Origin: Candidatus Berkelbacteria bacterium Licking1014_7
GTDB lineage: Bacteria; Patescibacteriota; UBA1384; GWA2-35-9; CG2-30-39-44
DNA length: 40,902 nt
Reading direction: 5' to 3'
Assembly: GCA_007376535.1 (NCBI GenBank)
Contig: VMGK01000011.1
Location: 1 to 40,902, forward strand
Both the position numbers and the translations under genes were made by a program. Positions 36,301 to 40,902 of the stretch are shown one piece after another; position 1 is the stretch's first letter, and each line of letters starts with the position of its first letter. The notes beneath the pieces are model-generated. The model was not told where the DNA came from, did not search any database, and was given only the letters and a program-made list of their open reading frames with translations.

Positions 36301-38939
36301 TTAATTAAATCGTCAAAAAATGTCTCGCCAAAGACCTGTTGAAATTTGGCTTTGCCAACCGAAATATAGAAACTATCGGCTGTCAAATCCGGGTTTTGCT
36401 CAGTGACAAAACCAAAAGAGCCGCTGGGAAGTCCTAAATTTTGGGAGAGAGTTTCCGCGCCAAAAGCTAACGCCGCTTTTTCTGGGCTGATTTCGTTTTT
36501 GGCCAGTTTAATAATCGTGTCAATAAGCGGTTTTTTCTGTTTGTAAAGCGCTTTATATTTGTCTTTTTGCGAAAGTTCGCTTGCCGGATTGGCGCCGCCG
36601 GACTGAGAAGCGCTATCCGCGCCTTGAACCTCCGGATATTCCCCCTCAATCGCCGCCCGTAGGTGCAATTGGGCTAATGCCAAGTGTTGTTTGAGTTCAG
36701 CGGTCTTTTGATCAGTGTTATTTTTTTCCGCTTCAATTTGGAGTTTGTCTGTTTCGGTCTGGGTTAATTTTACCGCGGCCTTTATTCCATTAATGCTCGG
36801 TTTTTTTAAGATGTTGGTAAGGGTGTTTTTGATGTTGCTGGCAGGTTGGGAAAAGGCGCTATTATTTTTTAAGCCCGAGATTTGGGCTTGGAGGGCAATG
36901 GCTTGGTCAAACTGGCTTTGGGCTTGTTCCAGAGCGTTTTTTCTGAAATCAAAATTTGCCTTGACTTCCTGGATTTCCGGGTGTCGGGCTAAGAGTTCTT
37001 GTTCGGTTTGCTGGGCGAGTTGGCTGTTTTTTAACAAACTGGCGAAGATTTTTGTCCCTTGGTGCTGAAAGACCTCGCTGGCGCCGGTGCCCTGAAAAAC
37101 GCGGACAAAGTCATTGGCTGATAAATTAAGCGCCGAAATCAGTATCGCTTCCGGCAGATCTTTTTGCTCGTATTTTTTATAGCAATGGAAGGTGGTGGAA
37201 AAAGATCTGGGATTAGGAAAACCCGGATTATTTTCTTGAATTTCGCCCATTTCTGCCCGACCGCCGATGGTCTCGCAGTTTTGCTTAAAACCGCCTTCTG
37301 TTTCAAATTGGGTCTTAAAATCTTGTTCCGCATAAGAATACTCGCCGCCTTTTAGCGGATTGGGTGAAGAGTTCCGGTCTATTTCCACGTTTTGCAAAAG
37401 ACCATAAATGATATTTCGGCTGTTGGTTTCGCTGGTTATTCTTTCAGATAAAATCTGAGCGCCGATTTGTTTTAAGATTGGCTGGTCTCCGGCTTTGGCT
37501 TTGTTAAAGGAATCTTCTGGCAAGCCCAGCGCTTCATCAAGTTGATTGGGGTGGTAGGCGGTATGTGATTTATCTTTGGTTTGCGCTGCAAAATGTTTTT
37601 TGCCGATTTGAATCAAAATTTCCTCGCCGTTTTTGCCCAGCAAAGAACCAGCCGGCAGACGCAATTTGTCTTCTAAATTTCTTCTGCCTAAATTTTCAAT
37701 CATCTGGTCGTAACTTGCTCCGGTAAAAACGCCGCGCGGCAGTCCAATCGCTTCTTCAATATAGGCGGAACCCAGCGCTTCAACCCCGCCTTTCATATCT
37801 TTCCAATCCGGTGTTTTTTTGGTTTGCAAAATTGACATTACAAAACTTGAGCCCAGATAATAACTGATATCTTCCACTGACGCGGTTTTTAGATCTTCGG
37901 CTGACAGACCGCTGGTGAGTCCCAGTTCCTGGAAAAGATCAGCCAGATTGCCGCTGGCTAGATTTTTGAAAATATCATTCATTGTGTCGCCAAACGGGGA
38001 TTTAAGGTCTGATATGCCTGACTTGGTTTGGTAGGCGACTTTGATCGCTTGGGGCGCTTGGGGAATTTTTTTGTCTTTACCTAATCGTTTCTTTTTAATC
38101 AAGGTGCATTTTAATAAATCAATTTCAGAAATATCCAACGCCTGTCCGCGAAAATGCGGATCTTCCGCGCCCTCTGGCATTTGGGGGTGATTTTTGGCAG
38201 TCGCGCCTTCGTCTTCAAAGTCCTTCCAAATTCGTTCAACTTTAATCCGTTCGTGCCCGGCTCCGCCTTCATTAGACGGAGTAACAAGGTAAATGAGTGC
38301 TTCTAATGTGCGCCGATCCACAGTCAAGTCCTTATATTTTTCTAATGTTGAATCGCGATATTGATAATTATTATCTTCAGCCAAAGCGCGAATTTGATCT
38401 CTGCCGTCTTCTAAATGATTTTCATCAATTTTAGACAGCGCGATACGCAAAATGTATTTATTGTTGGGGTCAAAAATTTGATTGAGTCCGTCTTTAACTA
38501 AATTTTGCGCCGTGGCTTGATCCGCGTTTTTTAAGGAGTTGGACAGGTCGGTTAAAATTTGGCTTTCATTGTTGCTTACGAGCAATTTTCCGCTGGACGA
38601 GTCAATTTTTGATTTGAGAATTTCAATGTCAGTGGGGTTGAGAATAAGTTTGGGCGAGCCGACAATACTCAAATTAATCTTTTCCGCAATGTTTTGCAGG
38701 GACTGGTTTCTGGCATTTATTTTTTGTTCTTCTTCAGTAAGTTTATAAGGACTTTCTCCTTTGAGCGCTTGTTGATAAAGTTGCTCTTCTTCTTGGGCCG
38801 ATATTTCGTCTTCGGTTGAGTCCGGTTCTTGGGCTTTGGCTGGTTTAATGATTAAATTAAAATCTTGGCCATAGAAAAAAGTAGCAAAAGTAAGCTGGAA
38901 AGCGATTAATAAACAGAGAATTTTTGTTGGGGTTGACAT
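33267..38939 (-). CDS. Giant (1890 aa) secreted repeat protein, unknown function
   Basis: Single long ORF; signal peptide MSTPTKILCLLIAFQLTFATFFYG; recurrent LGLPxGSF motifs; HFRGQALDIS motif; TM segments near the C-terminus. Confidence 0.85.
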   Translation of the reverse strand: MSTPTKILCLLIAFQLTFATFFYGQDFNLIIKPAKAQEPDSTEDEISAQEEEQLYQQALKGESPYKLTEEEQKINARNQSLQNIAEKINLSIVGSPKLILNPTDIEILKSKIDSSSGKLLVSNNESQILTDLSNSLKNADQATAQNLVKDGLNQIFDPNNKYILRIALSKIDENHLEDGRDQIRALAEDNNYQYRDSTLEKYKDLTVDRRTLEALIYLVTPSNEGGAGHERIKVERIWKDFEDEGATAKNHPQMPEGAEDPHFRGQALDISEIDLLKCTLIKKKRLGKDKKIPQAPQAIKVAYQTKSGISDLKSPFGDTMNDIFKNLASGNLADLFQELGLTSGLSAEDLKTASVEDISYYLGSSFVMSILQTKKTPDWKDMKGGVEALGSAYIEEAIGLPRGVFTGASYDQMIENLGRRNLEDKLRLPAGSLLGKNGEEILIQIGKKHFAAQTKDKSHTAYHPNQLDEALGLPEDSFNKAKAGDQPILKQIGAQILSERITSETNSRNIIYGLLQNVEIDRNSSPNPLKGGEYSYAEQDFKTQFETEGGFKQNCETIGGRAEMGEIQENNPGFPNPRSFSTTFHCYKKYEQKDLPEAILISALNLSANDFVRVFQGTGASEVFQHQGTKIFASLLKNSQLAQQTEQELLARHPEIQEVKANFDFRKNALEQAQSQFDQAIALQAQISGLKNNSAFSQPASNIKNTLTNILKKPSINGIKAAVKLTQTETDKLQIEAEKNNTDQKTAELKQHLALAQLHLRAAIEGEYPEVQGADSASQSGGANPASELSQKDKYKALYKQKKPLIDTIIKLAKNEISPEKAALAFGAETLSQNLGLPSGSFGFVTEQNPDLTADSFYISVGKAKFQQVFGETFFDDLINEKTPAEIDRLLGLYQGATQEYLSSPERNDDFTREKSINLYYKKIGRQTLKYTAFSQAIKQEFNLGGYFLTPDDIFGILSGDTKSVFNRIAGAKFDNGLRLTPGRGETLFNAYTAKYETKDKKNEAINSALNQISSEVIFGLLDMPAVDLSGSVPRNLAASRTEQILGLNPGSINPNDENATIQTILDKNGPFIFSQAFRIPLPFSDDYTQSQFQQDVGSSSDEAKQRLDTFKTRLLIRINGLRQTDSVWWKDKEYFEKGLGVSETEKQQVQNFQTQISALEKMLYVPQGNIKKLLTAEINVKQFLDNASDAKNTADYLLRNSGAVAKASEQLAQQLGLEGDYKNTFAGGLNNILSNLILNPSAISKTDFYTTFSPIIDDKLNFASGTFSNILQDPEGGIIKLVDQGMIMLDDNFGIGNKIANLYKTDVFVERCGWAFGSKKCDITGFEEDIIKLINQNSNNAIDRIAPASNQSARQLITQDMGLLAQGDTRVIGLISGVYMVNNFLMPKTDDHASEAQKRGVPPNIAPTYDDYRKAILGNPSDQTRINDAGEQNYEQNFESEVSALGSADHNTIKQLENDLKTEGMRREEAQLRQGYQKNLQYKIMDSQLYKLDPHIPAGFAQKMFEADENGKASALADLGLNYINDNTLLGAIFKNDSKTRDAVLNYITNPSKDNIDKIALDGFAALEGYMNTKQVFGKIKIENGTFRTIYLATGTGDYKTMVNDLTNLYKTQWQTFAFSFADAKLGLPVGKSLEVYKAYKTFDGALRAYKTAKAAVATAQGADKLLALNTVNVEGANLSQAKGEIIAIVLTLVVTEIFGEQMVAIDQDLGLVPGSTAMLTGMAIYYYVVPSPDPVTLGIMIAAFILTNLFGTYKIKYVCTADGYYPGIASAPADPALSLGLGVFDGMNNQNYQAGTMRAAQAKVDDLVSDTMDLGYHYKDGGKFAKEPYDSPDELTKPIQIITFRQETLDKFFGSIRYREVFSKMTPNIPPWREYGAGISKIKNIFAF

Positions 38940-38995
38940 AGATAAGAATTAGTGATTATATTTAGTAGATTTGTTCTTTGAAAGGAGTGGAGCCA

Positions 38996-39520
38996 ATGAA
39001 GGTGAATCGTCTATCTATCGCCCTGCCTGTCGTATTGGTTTTTGGGAGCGCTGGTGCGGCTGGCGCTGATATGACCATGGTTGACGGCGCAGAAATTCAT
39101 TATTCCAAGAAAACATTGCGTCAGCAGGAAAAGCGGGTTAAAGACACTTTTGATAAAATTGTCAAGCGGCTGGCTGGTCGCGATTGGCAAAAACAAATGA
39201 AAGAATTGATTTATACGGCTGATGGGGTCTTGAGCAGAAATCTAGACATAAAAGAACCTGGCGTGATGAAGATGTTGTCTTATATGCGCAGCGGGTTATT
39301 GCGCGGTGAATTGAGACATACCAAGACCGCTTTTGCTCGCATTCATTGGAAGTTTACGAATAATGACGGAAAAAAATCAGCATTCAAAGGCAAAGAGGTG
39401 GCAACATTGGTTAAAGGCAAGCCGGACAAAGATGGTTTTCAGGAAAGAATCGTCATTCGTATGTTTGATGTGGCTGGCGCCTATCGGATTTGGGATATTG
39501 AGGATATCAGCGAGCAGTAG
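38996..39520 (+). CDS. Small secreted protein, unknown function
   Basis: Signal peptide MKVNRLSIALPVVLVFGSAGAAGA; ggag SD; followed by a terminator. Confidence 0.75.
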   Translation: MKVNRLSIALPVVLVFGSAGAAGADMTMVDGAEIHYSKKTLRQQEKRVKDTFDKIVKRLAGRDWQKQMKELIYTADGVLSRNLDIKEPGVMKMLSYMRSGLLRGELRHTKTAFARIHWKFTNNDGKKSAFKGKEVATLVKGKPDKDGFQERIVIRMFDVAGAYRIWDIEDISEQ

Positions 39521-39550
39521 AGCCGTTTTGGCTATTTGTTAATAATCCTG

Positions 39551-39575
39551 CCCCGCCCAAAAGCGGGGTTTTTTT
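39551..39575 (+). terminator. Rho-independent terminator
   Basis: CCCCGC-ccaaaa-GCGGGG followed by TTTTTTT. Confidence 0.9.
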
Positions 39576-40704
39576 ATTCTTTTATTTCAATCGGAATTCC
39601 GGACTTAATTAAAGGAAAAATGTATTTAAGATGAGAGTTGAACATTCTGATGCAGCCATTGGTGGGATAAAGGGCTTGTTGTTTTTTCGGATCGCTGCCA
39701 TGGATAATAATTGCTCCTCGTTGGGGAATTGTGAGCCGTATTTTATAATAACCTAATGGTGTTCCGTAGATAGAGCTACGAAGCATTTGTCCGGTGTGAA
39801 CTTTTTTGCCGATAGTATAAGTTCCGCTAGGCGTGGCATTGTCACTTTTTTTAAATCCCGATGTTTTGTGATTTTTGCCAATGTCAATCGGCGCGCTGCC
39901 CAAGGTTTTTCCCTGACTGTCTAAAAAATACATCCGTCGTTTAGTTGGATCGTTATTGCTTTTTATCACTAAAATTTTAGCGATCTCAATGTCTTTGAGG
40001 TGTTCAAAATCAGCTCCGGCTGGCGCAAGATAAATGGTGGATGTTTTTTCTATTTCGTCAATTAGGGCGCTGAATTTTTCAATCGTTGTCTTGTCTGAAA
40101 CATTGGTAATTTGCGGAAGCAATCCCTGCGCCTCTTCAATCTGTTGAAATATTTTTTTGACCTCGTCTTTGTCTTGGGTTGGCTGGGGAATTTTTTTAAG
40201 ATCGGTTTGCGTTTCCGCAAGCCATGAACTGAAAGTGGGATTATTTTCTAAAATGTAGTTTCGTTGCGCTTCATAATCACCCGCCAAATTTAATAATTTT
40301 CTAATTAAATCATTATCAGTCGTTTCCTGAAGTTCGCTGGTGCCAGTGTCTCGCGGGTCTCCTCCGCTGGAGATGCTGATAATCACAAACATTATTCCGG
40401 CAATTAAGACGGTGATAATGGCAATTACCAATGCCACGGGAATTCCATAACTCAAGGCCAGGGCTAATATTTTTTTGACGATAAATCGCTGGACAAGTTT
40501 GGCTTTGTCAGAAATTGCGCGCGCCAAATCGCCAGTAAGTTGCTCTTTGGCTTTGGCTCCAAGACCTCTGGTGGGCGACGTTTGCTCTGTCGCTGGCGCG
40601 TTTTCATTGTCCGGCGCGCCGGCTTCATTGACGTTTTGCCCGCCTTCGCCTTCGCCTGTCTCGCTTTCTGGCGCTGGTTGTGGTTTTTCTTCTTCTGGAA
40701 TCAT
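39574..40704 (-). CDS. Membrane-anchored L,D-transpeptidase (YkuD domain) with an acidic disordered N-terminus
   Basis: GAIIIHGSDPKKQQALYPTNGCIRMFN catalytic HG...GCIR motif; one TM at ~residues 80-115. Confidence 0.88.
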   Translation of the reverse strand: MIPEEEKPQPAPESETGEGEGGQNVNEAGAPDNENAPATEQTSPTRGLGAKAKEQLTGDLARAISDKAKLVQRFIVKKILALALSYGIPVALVIAIITVLIAGIMFVIISISSGGDPRDTGTSELQETTDNDLIRKLLNLAGDYEAQRNYILENNPTFSSWLAETQTDLKKIPQPTQDKDEVKKIFQQIEEAQGLLPQITNVSDKTTIEKFSALIDEIEKTSTIYLAPAGADFEHLKDIEIAKILVIKSNNDPTKRRMYFLDSQGKTLGSAPIDIGKNHKTSGFKKSDNATPSGTYTIGKKVHTGQMLRSSIYGTPLGYYKIRLTIPQRGAIIIHGSDPKKQQALYPTNGCIRMFNSHLKYIFPLIKSGIPIEIKE

Positions 40705-40711
40705 AGAAAAT

Positions 40712-40902
40712 AATCAAAAAGCAAAAAGTAAAAAGCAAAAACAAATATTAAAATGTAAAAAGATTTTTAATTTTTGATATGCCTGCCCCGTATTCCCGCC
40801 AAGGCGGGATGTTCGGGGTCATTTTGCCTGCCCAGCGAAATGAAATCTACTTGCAAATTCCTATAATTAGGATATTGCAAGAGATTGAATGAAGATGGGA
40901 TT
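40712..40902. repeat. Dispersed repeat R2, copy 3 (full length, runs to the window edge)
   Basis: Near-identical to 13281-13476. Confidence 0.95.

Noticed and set aside
36467-37355. Antisense and shadow ORFs inside the giant gene (e.g. 36715..37068, 37139..37333)
   Set aside because: Shadow ORFs of a long coding sequence, no independent start signals or recognisable domains
40705-40716. TGATTA as a -10 for the L,D-transpeptidase gene at N6 spacing
   Set aside because: Poor match to TATAAT and no -35; not counted among the leaderless candidates

Overview
AT-rich bacterial window whose gene content and style (compact overlapping genes, LGLPxGSF-type giant secreted protein, VirB2-like protein, DUF5320/DUF134 pair, many small palindromic repeats) look like a Patescibacteria/CPR (Parcubacteria-like) genome. 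There is no rRNA in the window, so taxonomy is inference. (1) 1-15.1 kb: cell-surface polysaccharide locus with GT39-like membrane glycosyltransferases, a methyltransferase-GT2 fusion, an SMR/ArnE-like flippase, a dTDP-3-amino-3,6-dideoxyhexose gene set (rmlA, rmlB, fdtA/qdtA-like ketoisomerase, DegT-type aminotransferase), GT4, GT2, a nucleotidyltransferase, a GME-like epimerase and a GT2+DUF2304 pair. (2) 15.27-25.80 kb: accessory segment between tRNA genes (Arg-GCG, Ser-UGA, Ser-GCU on the left; Ser-CGA on the right). Inverted copies of one sequence (palindrome plus truncated XRE-HTH C-terminus) follow the two inner tRNA-Ser genes. The segment carries a GyrI-like/'hydrolase' protein, a membrane protein, an anchored GH-A-like protein, a PQQ-type beta-propeller protein, Fic, DUF5320, DUF134 and a PD-(D/E)XK REase + MTase pair, plus four copies of a 58-bp repeat seen nowhere else in the window. 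(3) 25.8-31.7 kb: replication-origin core yidC-yidD-rnpA <> dnaA-oriC-dnaN-recF-DUF721 (DciA-like). (4) 31.7-40.9 kb: envelope/secretion module with a VirB2-like + FN3 protein, a 1890-aa secreted repeat protein, a small secreted protein and an L,D-transpeptidase, flanked or interrupted by a second dispersed repeat. The main unexplained signals are the tRNA-Ser-bounded segment with its loop-flipped palindrome, a recurrent -10-N6-ATG arrangement (predicted leaderless mRNAs, including dnaA and rnpA), a shared palindromic promoter on rnpA and an unknown membrane gene, and a repeat that supplies the C-terminus of the giant protein.
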